DNA of 64,000 nt. Origin: Rusavskia elegans. Taxonomy: Eukaryota; Ascomycota; Lecanoromycetes; Teloschistales; Teloschistaceae. Of this stretch, positions 46,619 to 59,500 are shown one piece after another. The translations under genes were made by a program, and so were the position numbers. How positions within the stretch are numbered: position 1 is the stretch's first letter; every line of letters begins with the position of its first letter. Location: contig SAUG01000116.1 of assembly GCA_011316305.1 (NCBI GenBank), positions 1 to 64,000 on the forward strand, in the 5' to 3' direction. Below the pieces are notes generated by a model, which saw only the letters and a program-made list of their open reading frames with translations, ran no database searches and had not been told where the DNA came from.

Positions 46619-48395
46619 ATGGAATCTCGAGAAGATGATTACCACCTCGATGATCCAAAGCCTGCAAAGAGACTGATTGGTATCGTCGACAATGTCTGGT
46701 ATGCTTCCGACCGCCTTCTGTACACTGAGTCATGATGATCTCAAAGTCGTATAGGGAATGGGCCTTTCAAATATCTTCCGAGTCACCAATTCAGCCTATT
46801 GCCAACCTAGGACACGGAATGATGTAAGATACCCACGATTGTCTTCTTCGTTGATGCCCATCGGTGCAGAGAATTCAACCCCCCTTCTTTCATTGTGAAG
46901 GCACACCAGAACGCTCTTTTGGAGGTCGACTGCAACCAGTATGGACCAACAATGGTTTGAAACTGCTTTCTCCCGACAAGTATCTAAGATTAACAACTGA
47001 AAACTGCTCAGGGTCGAAAACGCTTGAAGACAGTGCTTGCCATAACCTACTCTACACTCTATGATGCGCCCCTGGACGGGGATAAGAACATAGCAATCAC
47101 AACAGGTGCGACGGCGGCAATTCTCAGCTCGCTCATGGCATTCATAGAAGCTGGGGACGAGGTCATAGTAATTGAGCCACTCTTCAATTTGTAAGAACGA
47201 ACAGACAGATACTGGACCAGAACACCAGGCGTTGGTAACAAACGTTTGCAGATACGAATATCTTATCAAATTTGTGGGGGGTGTTGTCAAATCGGTCACC
47301 CTTCATCCACCTACAAACACCGGTAGATCACGAACGTTAGCGGACGAGTGGATGCTGAACATGAAAGAGCTCGGCGAAGCTATCGGTCCACGAACGAAAA
47401 TGCTGGTATGCAGATCAATACTGCTGACTATCCGACTAGAGGACTGATACGAGCAGATCGTCAACACGCCGTGAGACTCCCAGCAATCGTTTCCCCATAC
47501 ATATTGACAAAGTCGAGTCACAACCCTTTGGGCAAAGTATTCTCTTCAGAGGAGCTGCGCTCGATCGGCGACTTCTGCGTAGCTCGCAACATCATCATTC
47601 TCGCCGATGAAGTCTACGAACGACTCCATTACACGCCATCATATCCGCGTATCGCAACCCTCAGCGCACAGATTGCCGCTCGCACCATCTCTATTGGCTC
47701 AGTCGGCAAAACTTTCAATGCCACAGGCTGGCGGGTGGGCTACGCCATTGGGAACGAGAACCTCATCAAGCATGTACAATGGGCCCACGTTCTTCTGTCA
47801 TATGTGACACCAGGGCCTGCCCAAGAAGCAGCGGCAGCGGCCTATGAGGATCCCCTGTCGGAGGACTTTTACAACGAAAACAAGGCCCTGTTCAAACAGA
47901 AGATTGACAAGTTTGGTCAGATTCTGGCCGAACTAGGATTAACGGTAGGTCCTTATGCTGCATCTTCTTGGGAACGACAACGAGCCATGAACAACCGCTA
48001 AGAATCTGCATCATCTAGTACGTTGTTCCTTCGGGAGCGTACTTCATCCTCGTCAACATCAGTACATTGAGACTCCCCCCCAGCTTCGACATCCCAGCCG
48101 CACTATCCCAAAAGGGTATGGACTGGAAAATCAGCTACTACATGTGTCAAGAGCTTGGTGTGTCGTCGATACCAGGAAGTGGTGGGCCACCACCTTAATC
48201 CCATTCTTGTCTTGGTTGTGCCGCTGACACACACGGGCAGCATTCTTCCTGAAAGAGCATGCTGCACTGGGCGAAATCTTCGTGCGGTTCGTTGTATGCA
48301 AGACAGACGAGCAGATTGAGCTTGCCAAGAACAGACTACAAGGTATCAAGGCGCTACTCCTCCCTGCAGGCCACACCGCAGAACGCGAACTCTGA
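46619..48395 (+). CDS. Class I/II PLP-dependent aminotransferase (kynurenine/methionine aminotransferase-like)
   Basis: Nine exons: 46619-46698, 46755-46823, 46870-46954, 47012-47190, 47252-47405, 47457-47470, 47518-47944, 48019-48181 and 48241-48395. They sum to 1326 nt, 441 residues; every junction is in phase. The fold-type I pattern is clear: N-Q-Y-G-P-T, T-T-G-A-T-A-A-I, D-E-V-I-V-I-E-P-L-F, N-T-P-H-N-P-L-G-K-V-F-S (spanning an intron), L-A-D-E-V-Y-E-R-L, and the PLP lysine in S-V-G-K-T-F-N-A-T-G-W-R-V-G-Y. It transfers an amino group from an amino acid to a keto acid. Exon 6 is only 14 nt. In the cluster it might supply a modified amino acid or act on the peptide amino end; it could also be unrelated primary metabolism. 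Confidence 0.9.
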
Positions 48396-48916
48396 CTGCG
48401 GGACTTATTGGTGAGAATCAGCATTGGGTAGCATGCATGGTGTACGAAGATGGAGAAGCAAAGGAATGTGACACGGAAACTTTGCGCCATGGCTTGTTCG
48501 ATCACTTGCAGGTCTCAAGACCGAAATGAGGTGGACAGCAGTGAAGCATACGGCGCAGGCGTTCTGATGGAGGTGTGGGATGGATTTGTACTGGCACGCA
48601 AATAGAAAATGATCGGCAACCCATTATTTGCTGCAATCATATCGATTCCCGATCCGGCGGCCCGGTCCTGTTGTACATGCTCGAGACGCAACAATCCGGC
48701 GTTAATCTGTCAACCTGCAGCTGTCAGGCGAATGGTCCAATTGCCTACAACGTAGAGGCTCAATCTCCTGGCACTTTGAGCCTCAGCATCCAACATCGAC
48801 GAACGCATCCACAAACTACACTTTCGTCTTACTATCGAATCCTGAAGTCTCTTACAACTTTCAGAAGCAGTTCATTCTCTGACATCACAGCTTCGAATTC
48901 GTCTCTACAATCCATC
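48396..48916. other. Intergenic stretch, no supported gene
   Basis: About 520 bp. An in-frame upstream extension of the next gene exists (ATG at 48575), but it lacks domain features, so this stretch is treated as promoter and leader. Confidence 0.45.
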
Positions 48917-49755
48917 ATGGCTCTACCTCACATTCTCCTCATCCCCGGCTTCTGGGAAGGCACCTCCATCTACGACGCAGTCATCACCTCTCTTCAAGCT
49001 CACGGCTACACCGCCCAAGCCATACCTCTATCCAGCACCGGCCATGTTTCTCCCAACAATCCCAGCATGAAGGACGATGTCGCTTGCATCCGCTCCGTCA
49101 TCGCCCCACTGGTGGATCAAGAAGAGAAAGAAGTTCTTCTGGTTCTCCATTCGGCAGGCGCTTTCCTCGGTTCCATGGCGATCGAGTGTCTCAGCGTCAA
49201 GGAGAGAAAGAAGCAGGGGAAGAAAGGTGGAGTGAAGAAGATTGTCTTCCTGGCCGGCGCGGTGTGGGAGGAGGGATTTCAGCATGGGCCGTTGCCTTTC
49301 TTTGATTATCAGGTATGTGACAACGTCCACTCTTCGTTGTCGTGCGATACAAAAATACATGAAGAAAGTGGATGATATATTCATGTCCTCCACTATATGA
49401 CCCCCCTCCCCAATTAATGTACACACAAAAGGGCAACGCAATGTACTGCGCCAACCCCGCCCATCTCCTTTTCAACGATCTCCCGCCCGACTCCGCCTCG
49501 TCCTGGGTCTCCAAGCTTCAATGCCAGCCCTCGTCCGGCTGGGATGATGTCGTGGATTATGTCGGCTGGAAGAATGTCCCAAGTGTCTATCTCATTTGCG
49601 AGCAAGATGCTGTCCTACCCCCCGAGATGCAGAAGCAGATGGCGGAGAGGGCGGGAAGCGAGATCGAGACATGTAATGCGGGGCATTGTTGCATGATTGG
49701 ACAGCCGGACCGGGTGGTGGAGGTTGTGGAAATGGCGGCTGGAGAGTGTGCTTGA
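48917..49755 (+). CDS. Small cytosolic alpha/beta hydrolase
   Basis: Two exons, 48917-49312 and 49432-49755 (intron 119 bp), 720 nt, 239 residues. It starts directly with the fold: H-I-L-L-I-P-G-F-W-E-G, where H-x-x-x-x-x-G forms the oxyanion region. The nucleophile motif is L-H-S-A-G-A, a salicylate-esterase-like form of G-x-S-x-G. The late acid is in C-E-Q-D-A-V-L-P and the His in A-G-H-C-C-M. No signal peptide is present. It resembles fungal proteins of the AB_hydrolase_6 group; the substrate is unknown. It is the last gene of the island, about 280 bp before RIPped DNA begins. Confidence 0.85.
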
Positions 49756-50039
49756 GGAGTGAGGATGGTGAGAATTTGTGGTTTGATTATTAGGATTGAT
49801 GGCCGGGAATGATAAAACCTTGAATTGTTCTATCTTATTAGATACGGACAAACTAGCCCCTGGATATTTTATAGATGTGGATCGACTTCTCCTAAGTCAT
49901 CATGATGAGAAAGCAAACAGTATCAAACTAACATATAACATTCCAAGAATACCCACAACCGCTCCACTTCTCTCTCTCTTCTTTCCTACTATTATGGTTG
50001 CTCACACGTGATATAGAGCCAGCCCTAGAATGGACAGGC

Positions 50040-51295
50040 TCTACGTTCTTAATATATATAGATCTCTATTGAATTGAGATTTACTAATCAATGTTCAATA
50101 ATAATATTTAGCCGTATTAATTGATTGTAATAAAATTTTACAAGATTTAATTTCGAGATCTTTAAATCACAATAGTTAGTTTTATAAATATTAAACAAAT
50201 GTTTAAAAGACTGTTTTTTATAATAAAGAATATTTTATTACTAAATAGATAATTCTATTAAATCAAGATTATAATTAGTTTTAGTAAAATATCTAATGAA
50301 TTCAATTGTATATTCTATATAATCGAATTCGATTTTCAATCTTCTATCGAAATTTTATCGAAATCTATCGCTTTTGAAATTATAACACTGTCAATCTATA
50401 GCTAAATTATAATTAATTGTTTAAACGATAGTATTTCTAGAACAGTATACGATTATAGACTGGACGAAAGGTATATTATAGAACTAACTTATATCTTAAA
50501 AATACTATAGTATAACCTAGTAATTAAAGAAGAGAAAAGGTAGAAAAGAATCGAAATTCGATACGCTAGCGATATTCTAGCGACTAGACGGCGAGTTTTA
50601 TTTCTAAACGTTCTAATTATATTTCTAGAATCTTTATATTATATTTAGTATTTATAATTACTTTCTTTTTAGCGATATCGTCTTCGATATTAAATTATAT
50701 TTATCTATATATTTTATAGTACTTATTTAATAAATCTATTAATCGTATAATTATCTATACGGATTAAATAAGATAAAAAAAATTATCTTTTAACTATTAT
50801 TATAATCTATTACGATTCGATTATAATTATATTTTGGTTATATAAATATATACTAGAATAAAGTAATTAAAAATAGCGTTACTAGAAATCGAATCTAGAT
50901 TTTTTATTTAGCGTGATACTACGATTATAATTACGATTAAAACTAATAACGAACTATATTATAATACCGTTAAATTAATAATATAATATTACTTTAATAA
51001 AATACTTTAAATAAAATATACTATATCTATAGATATATATTTTCCTTGCGTATCTATACGTATATAGCGATTATAAATAATATTAAATAAAAGTTCTAAT
51101 AAATATAATTAAACTCGAACCTAATATAAATATTCGAAGATTTTAAATAGTAAATAAACGTTCGGAACGATACGGTTCCGATACGCTAGCGATAATATAA
51201 TAATATCTTATTTAGTAGAAATTCGGATTTTTTCTATTTTATTTATTTAAATATTTTCTTTCCTTTCTGGAAGGCTCCTATTTGGAATTATATTA
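50040..51295. other. RIPped AT-rich DNA, right border of the gene island
   Basis: Composition changes within about 100 bp of 50040 to TpA-rich, CpA-poor sequence. No open frame or element end was identified except the tRNA-like relic at 50875-50953. It closes near an (AT)n run at about 51300. Confidence 0.6.
50875..50953 (-). tRNA. Possible RIP-degraded tRNA or tRNA-derived SINE relic
   Basis: On the minus strand a T-arm-like CTAGATTCGATTTCTAG folds with a 5-bp stem and 7-base loop and fits a B box (GRTTCGAnnYC) with RIP changes. Upstream, TAGTTTTAATCG fits an A box. The 3' segment TAACGCT pairs partly with the 5' segment TTCGTTA. The anticodon arm is not convincing, so this is not called as a working tRNA. 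Confidence 0.3.
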
Positions 51296-52846
51296 AGTTT
51301 TTATATATATATATATATTCTATCAACGTTATATACGGCAACGATTGTTATATTTTACGTATAAAGAAATTTTTACAGCTAAAGATATATAGTTCGTCAG
51401 GTAAAGTTTACAGCGCAGTCGATTACTTCTATTTAACTATTTCCTTTTTTATTCGATGACGAATCCTCTACTATCCAGTCCTTTCTCGACGTTATATATA
51501 ATTATTAGCTTCTAATATTTCCGCTATATCTACCTGCTATACTGCGAAGTAACTATCTATATCTATTACTTTAGCTATATTTATTATATAATCTATATCT
51601 AAACGCTCTACTAAACTATTAAAGTACTTTTTAGCTTATATATTTTAAAAGGATTACTAGCTATAGGGTCGCCTACTAGTACGCTAGCTACTATAGCTAG
51701 AAGCTTTACCCGGTTAATTAGGTTAAAAGGGGATAGAAAGGTCCGATAGCGCGTTTTAAAGGCGGTAAAAAGAAGATCTTTATCGAAGTCGGAATAGGTT
51801 ACTCTAGTTATAATAAAGTAGTCGACGACCGCGCGGGTAGATATAGTTATTACGGATAAAGATACTACTATCTGGTTTAGATACGGTATAGCTATTATAG
51901 AAATATATATATACGTAATAGGTTTTAGTAAGTTATAGTATTTACGAAGGGCTTATATTACTAGTAAAAGAAGAAAAAGCGATAACTGCGAGGTATACTT
52001 ATCTATAAGAATTTCTACGTTAAATTATCGGTAGAAAGATACGTTATATTATTAAGTAAATTTAAATTAAAATTCTATAAAACCGTTATATATGTTATTT
52101 AGATTAGGGTATAAATTCTGCTACCGTATATTTAATACTGGTATACTAACGTTTACTTTGCTTACTGAACTACTGGTTCATCGGATACTAAAGCCAAAAC
52201 AAATAATTAAATAAATATTTTCTTTTCGTTTATACGAGTTTTTTATTTTTATATATATAGATATATCTCGTCGATTTTATATTAGATACTTTTATTATAC
52301 GACTAGTAACAAATGTAATATAAGTTATTTAAGTCTAATTTTTAAATGTTTAAAAAATTATTTAACTAATATCTATATCAAATATCGGAAAAATAGAAAG
52401 AGTTTTTTTAATTAAAAAATAGTATAGTTTCTTCTATTATATTAGCTTAAAGATAACTATAATAAATTTTCTATATTTTCGATTCGGCTATTAGATAGTT
52501 AATTAACGCGTATTTTTTTATAGTATAAAATGGTAAAAAACTTTTTCCAGACGACAATAATATTATAAAAAAATTTATTTTAGATATTATTAAAATTCTA
52601 AAATACTTCCTTCCTTTTATTATAATATTTTATAATTTTACGCGGAGAACCGATTTCCTTAAATATTTTATAGAAATTTTAAATTTAATAATTTAACGAC
52701 TCGAAATCTATAAATAAACTAATAAAAGATTAATCCGGGAAAACGTTACTATATAAATTAAATAGATTTTTCTAAAATCTAAATTCGAAAAATTTCAATT
52801 CTAGTGGCTTTCTACTATATCTGTTTTTTCTAGCTTACCACTATAC
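51296..52846 (-). repeat. Unclassified RIPped repeat; its inner 300 bp are inverted relative to 15538-15860
   Basis: The segment 51296-51600 is the inverted counterpart of 15538-15860. The rest, to 52846, has intermediate composition and longer semi-open stretches, which suggests a decayed element with coding capacity. I could not assign a protein family. Confidence 0.5.
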
Positions 52847-53024
52847 TGTTACGTCTACGACTTTTTAAAAGTACTAGCGACGGATTGACTAGATAGAAAA
52901 CTAATTATCGTAAAGCCGCGTTAGTTGCCTAGACCGTCTTTATTAATCGATATTAAATATCTACAGCCGTTTTCGGCTATAGCGGCTACTTTTATCTATA
53001 TATATTTCTCTATATTTATATTAG
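52847..53024 (+). mobile_element. Truncated LTR fragment (TGTTACGTC family)
   Basis: It starts TGTTACGTCTACGAC and follows the LTRs at 10875 and 14538 for about 175 bp, then is cut by the second-family LTR at 53025. Confidence 0.7.
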
Positions 53025-53519
53025 TATTATAAGTACAGCTGACGTGCTTTCGAAAACGCGATAGTATTTAGTATAACGTGAGATTTCCTATTACGTTTTA
53101 ACAGGCAAGGATATATAGGACGGTTTTAATATTAGTACTAAAAAGTATTTTAGTAGTTTTAATAAATAAATACTATAAATATTCTAATTTTAGTAGTTTT
53201 AGTAAATAAATACTATAAATATCCTAATTTTAGTAGTTTTAGTAAATAAATATCCTAAGATACGGCTGTTTTAGTTATTTTAGTTAATAAATAATCTAAA
53301 TAGTAGAAGATCTTATCATCTATATAGACCTCGAACTCGACGCTCTTTATAGCTCGTATTTAATTTATTAGTTATCGCTATATACTATTCTAGTAATCAG
53401 ATTGATATATTTTTATATTAATTTAAAGTAATTACCTATTATATCTCTGTTTATAGATATATTAATAAGTTTATCTAATTTTTAGAAATACTAGAATCTC
53501 TCTAGATAGCTTTATAATA
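53025..53519 (-). mobile_element. Solo LTR of the second family, reverse copy
   Basis: 495 bp matching the reverse complement of 5593-6164 at both ends and in the 40-bp repeat region. It is shorter because it has fewer 40-bp units. Its two flanks do not share a 5-bp duplication, so it probably arose by recombination between elements. Confidence 0.7.
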
Positions 53520-56500
53520 TTTTAAATATCTTTAGGATATCTATCGTAGGTTAATATTAAACCTCTACTTTAAATAATTCTAACTCTATAGTAAAAAAGT
53601 CCGAATCTAAAAATAAAGAAATCCAGATAAAAGATAATAGTAGTAATAAAAAAGTTAGTAATTCTACTACTAACTATCGTAACTATAGTATCAAAGTTAA
53701 TAAACCCGATAAATACTATAGAGATTAAAATAAATTAAAAGATTAACTTATATAATTAGATATATATTTTATATTCTATTTTATATCCGAAGAAAAAAAA
53801 ACCTTTTTTACTATATCCTATCTTCGAAAACGAGCCTAGTATTAGATAAAACCTCTCTTACGCTAATATATAGACGACGAAGAAGATAATAAATATATCT
53901 TTATATAGTTTATATAATTTAAAAAAGCTATTTATAATATTTTCGGAATTTTAAATAAAATTCTAACCGTTAAACGTATTATCTAATACCTTTAGTAGAA
54001 AACTATAGTATTGGAATACGTTATACAGTTTAAAGAAGAGTTACTACTAATAGAATAAAATAACGATACCTTATACGTAATATATAGACGAGGATAAAAA
54101 GAGTAAATAAAAGATAAATTTATATATAACAGTCGAATATACGAAACCTTAGATAATCTAATTAAAATATCTATCGACTTCGATAATAAACTATATAAAA
54201 GAAATATAGAAAAACGCTATAATAGAAGACTACGAGTTAACGCGGGATATTATTCTAGGAAACTATATAAACGATAACTTTTAAATAAAAGGACCGGAAA
54301 TAGCTACTATAGATCTATATCTATAAAACTAGACTCTATATAATAGCGACGTAAAGGGAAGAATCCTAGAGGTAATAAAGGGAATAAAAATTCTAAAACG
54401 TACTATAACTATAGTAAACCAAACTACTTCGTAAGAAAATATCGATTAAATAAAATATAATAACGATAGTTTAACGCTACGTTAAGGAAAATTAAAGATT
54501 AGTAAGAAAAAATTTTAGAAAACGATAAAAGTAGTTCTAAACTCTAGAAAGCTAGCTTGGACGAAGAATTTATATTTATAAAAAATGATAAAATACTATA
54601 GAAAGCTATAATAAATAATACTTTACTATAAATATTAATAAAACCTACTAGAAATAAAGCCGTTTCTAGATAGAAAATCGTAATAATAGAGGACGTTAGA
54701 CCAGTATACCTTTAAGCTCTTTATAATAAAAAACTAGTAAAGAAAGAATTTATAGTAATCTATAAAGGATTTAAAAATATTTATAAAATATATTTTAATA
54801 ACGAATACCTATAAAATAACAAGTAGAATAAAAAAGTAAATAATATTATCGATATATTAGAAAAGAAATTAAAAAGTAACGTTTCTAAAGATAAAAATAT
54901 TTCTAAACCGATATTATAATAAAAAAATATAATAATAGAAAACTAATATATACTATTTAATTAGATCGTCTACTATAATAATAACTATAGAATCTACGAA
55001 TTAGAAAAGAAAGAAACCGGATAGTATCTATTAAAACCACGCCGACGTATTCCCGTAATATCTACTAAAATCGGAAGTTATAATATTTATAACTATTCTA
55101 AATATATTATCTATAGTTGATATAAATACTAGAAGAAATAGTAAAAAAGAAATAGAATCTTTAATTAGAACCTCTATAGATATATTTCGCAGGTAAACTA
55201 TAAAAATAGGAAATACGAAAATATCTATAATTTAGAAAAAGTTAAAATCTTATAGTAATAGATATACTTTAAACGTATAACTTTATAACTCGGAAAAAAT
55301 AACTAAATTTAGCTAGCTATATATATATATTTAAGATTGAAATAATTATCGAAACTAATAACGGACTATAGAAAATTAAAGTATTTATCGATTTAAATAT
55401 AATCGGAAATTTCGTATTAGAAGATTTAATTAAAAGAAAAAGATTTCTGTTACGTCCACGATTCTATAGAGGTTCCCTGGAAGATTGAATAGATAAGCGA
55501 GCCTAATTATCTATAGCCGCCTATAGCCGCTATAGCCGCCTTCCTAATAGAACTCTTAGTAGACAGCTACCTATCGGCTTTTATAGTTACTTTTACTATA
55601 TATATCGCTTATTACTCCTATAGATAGTTTCTCTCGTTAGTTATTAATATAATTATTAAATACGTTTCTACTATTCTCTTTTTAATTACTTTATAATAAA
55701 GATACCTTATAATATCGTAACCGTACTTCTACGGCTATTTAGAATTAGTTATAATAATCTATACTAGGACTTCTTTACTATTTAGTAGTTTAGACTATAT
55801 CTATAGCTATAGCTAGGCTCGAATATAATACCTTCTAATATATAGGAATATTATACTTTAATAACTTACTATATTAATCTTATTATCCCGACCTATAGAT
55901 TAAAGCAATACTATTAAAATAGTAATACTAAATATCTATAAAGGAGATAAAAAATCCTTAAAGTTATAGGTTATTTAGATAAATATTTACTTTATATTAT
56001 ATATAAACAAATTTCTAAATAAAGTAGTTAAAGTTCTACTTATAATATTATATTTAGGAAAAGCTATCCTTAATTAGGTATAGCTTTAAATAGAAAATTA
56101 TCTTAATAATCTAGAAAGATAGAAAGAAAATAAAATATTATAGATCTTTTATATTTTTAGTAATTTTATTACGGCTATAAAAGAAGCCTTCGGAAATAGT
56201 AATAAAAATAGAATAATAGAAAGGAAACTAATAGTTCTAAAATAGTAAAAGTCGGTAGCTATTTATACTATTTAATTTAGAATATTAGTTTATAAAATAG
56301 ACTAGGAGGAATTAGCTCTAAAAGTCTACTTCTATAAAAAATTCTAGATAAAAATTAAAAAAATTATAATAGCGATCGAAAAATTAGACTTATTAATAGA
56401 TTTTATTAAATTTATAATAAAAATTAATACTAGATAATATAAAATATATTTAGATAAATAGATATTTAATAAAATAGGACCTATTAAAAGAAAGCCTAGA

Positions 56501-59500
56501 AAAGACCCGATAGAGTTTAATACTACCGAAATTAAAAGATCGAAAACTAAAGCTTATTATTTATATAGAAAGATAAAATACCTTAAAAAAAATTACTTAA
56601 CTAAAAAGGTAACTAAAATAACTAAATATTTTTTCGAAATAATAAAAGAATTACTTTATAAATATATAGTAAAAAGCTAGTTAATCTACTATAATAATAT
56701 TTACCCTATCTATCTATCGGATAAAAAAGGAACAGGATATTATTTTAAAGAACTAAAAAAAGTATAAAAAACGAGGCTAATAATTAATTTTAAACTATAT
56801 AAAACCGAAAAACCCTTTATAGTAGTACTTAAAATTAAAATCGGAAGTAAATTAATAATAGCTTTTATAAATAGAGAGGAAAATAATAAGATTATAAAAG
56901 GATTCTATAATAAAATTAAAGGATATTTCTATAGATAAATAATAAAAGATAATAGAATCTTTAATATCGAAATTAAAACTAAAAATAGATTAATCGGAAT
57001 AATAAACTTTACTATTATTAAAAATTAAAAGAGTTATATTATTTTAGGAAATAAATAAAAAAAATTAATTTTAAAAAAACTAATAAAAAATAATATAGTA
57101 GATAAAAAAATAGAACTATAAATAATATATCTTCTAGTCTATAAAAACCTTTTATATAAAAAAATAGATATTGTTTTAATAATAAATTATAACGATACTA
57201 TAGAATTAGATAAAAATTTTAAAAATAGTAAAAAAGTTTAGAATACTAAAATTTAGAAAGAATATTACTACTTTTTTTAATAACTTACTAAAAAATATAA
57301 TAAAAAAAAAAATAATTTAATAGCTTTAAATAAACTATATTAAAAAGATATACTAAAAAATAGTTAAAGCTATAAATAAAATCGAATACTATAAACTAAA
57401 TTAAATAGATTAAAATAAAAAAATACCGGACCCGGTATTTAGTATATAATTAAAAGATAAAGAGTTTAATTAATATCCGTTATTATTATTATAGGATAAA
57501 ATAGTTATTAAAAAATAAAATTTAGTAGGACTATTAGAGAAGTTAGAAATAATTTATAATATAGATATATAAACTAGTTATAAAAGTAAAAATAAAAGAG
57601 TTTTTAACTAAACTTTTTTTAGATACCCGTACTTTTTATAGATTAAAAGAAATTAAAATCTTTTTAGAATTAATCTAGATTATCTAAATTAAAACTAGAT
57701 ATTAATTTAATAGAAGCCTTTTATATAACTAGTATATAACTAATAGAAAAATAAAATATAACCAGATTATTAAATTTATTAAACTAAAATAATACGCGTT
57801 ACTTCTAAATAATAAAATTACTTTTATATTTATTTAAAGCGCGATAATAAATAATAAAATACTTTTATTTATTAAAAAGCCGGCGGAAATCCGACTTCTA
57901 GGCTAAATATTTATTATAAATCTTCTTTTTAGAATTAAAAAAAGATTCGATATAATAATAAACCTCGGAATATTTATTAAAAATATAAATAATATTAAAA
58001 TAGAATTTATTTTTTTTATTTTTAAAATATTTTTTTATAAAAGTTAGTAAAATAAAAAAAATAAGAAATTAATATATAGATAGTATTAGATATTAAAAAA
58101 TTATATAATTTCTAAACCCGAATATATTTACTATAAATATTACTACTAACCTTAATTTTATATTCCTTTAAAAAATTATAGGTATATAGAAAATAAGGAA
58201 AAAATATTATAATTTCTTTTAACTAAATATAATAAAAAGACTTTAAGCGATTTTCTTATCGAAAATATATAGTAAAGATATTAAAGAATAAAAAAAAAAA
58301 AAAAAAAAAAAAGGAAATATACTCTTTTTATACCCTATAGAAAAACTATATACTAGGTAAAAAGCGATATAAAGGAAGCTATATTATATCTATAATTCTA
58401 TAGAAGTTCCCTAGAAAATTAGTTAAATAAATAAGCCTAATTATCTATAGCCGCCTATAGTTACTATAGCTGTTTTCCTAATAGGACTTTTAGTAGATAG
58501 CTATTTATCGGCTTTTATAGCTATTTTTATTATATATATCGCTTATTATTTTTATAGATAGTTTCTCTTATTAGTCGTTAATATAATTATTAAATATATT
58601 TCTACTATTCTCTTTTTAATTACTTCATAATAAAAATACCTTATAATATTATAACTATACTTCTATAGCTATTTAGAATTAGTTATAATAATCTATACTA
58701 GGACTTCTTTACTATTTAGTAGTTTAGACTATATCTATAGCTATAGCTAGGCTCGAATATAATATTTTCTAATATATAGAAATATTATATTTTAATAATT
58801 TATTATATTAGTCTTATTATCCCGACCTATAGATCGAAGCAATACTATTAAAATAGTAATACTAAATATCTATAAAGGAAATAAAAGATCCTTAAAATTA
58901 TAGATTATTTAGATAAATATTTACTTTATATTATATATAAACTAATTTCTAAATAAAGTAATTAAAGTTCTACTTATAATATTATATCTAGGAGGGGCTG
59001 CCCTTAATTAAGTATAGCCTTAAATAGAAAATTATCTCGATAATCTAGAAAGATAGAAAGAAAATAAAATATTATAGATTTTCTATATTTTTAGTAATTT
59101 TATTATAGCTATAAAAGAAGCCTTCGGAAATAATAATAAAAATAGAGTAATAGAAAGAAGACTAATAGTTCTAAAATAATAGAAATCGGTAGCTATCTAT
59201 ATTATTTAATTTAGAATATTAGCTTATAAAATAGACTAGGAGGAATTAGTTTTAAAAGTCTACTTATATAAAAAACTCTAGATAAAAGTTAAAAAAATTA
59301 TAATAGCGATTAAAAAATTAGATTTATTAATAGATTTTATTAAATTTATAATAAAAATTAATACTAGATAGTATAAAATATATTTAGATAAATAGATATT
59401 TAATAAAATAGGACCTATTAAAAGAAAGCCTAGAAAAAACCCGATAGAGTTTAATACTACTAAAATTAAAGGATTAAAAACTAAAGCTTATTATTTATAT

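Noticed and set aside
34597..48395. Tyrosinase, S41 peptidase or zinc-cluster regulator known from other dikaritin clusters
   Set aside because: Searched for by motif in the translated frames; none found within the window.
50447..50470. Fifth hAT-like element end (tagactggacg)
   Set aside because: Only the first eight bases fit; the CGGATC-rich interior and a partner end are missing.
51661..51960. DDE transposase in the unclassified right-hand repeat
   Set aside because: Semi-open frames exist on both strands but no DDE spacing or helix-turn-helix could be read with confidence.
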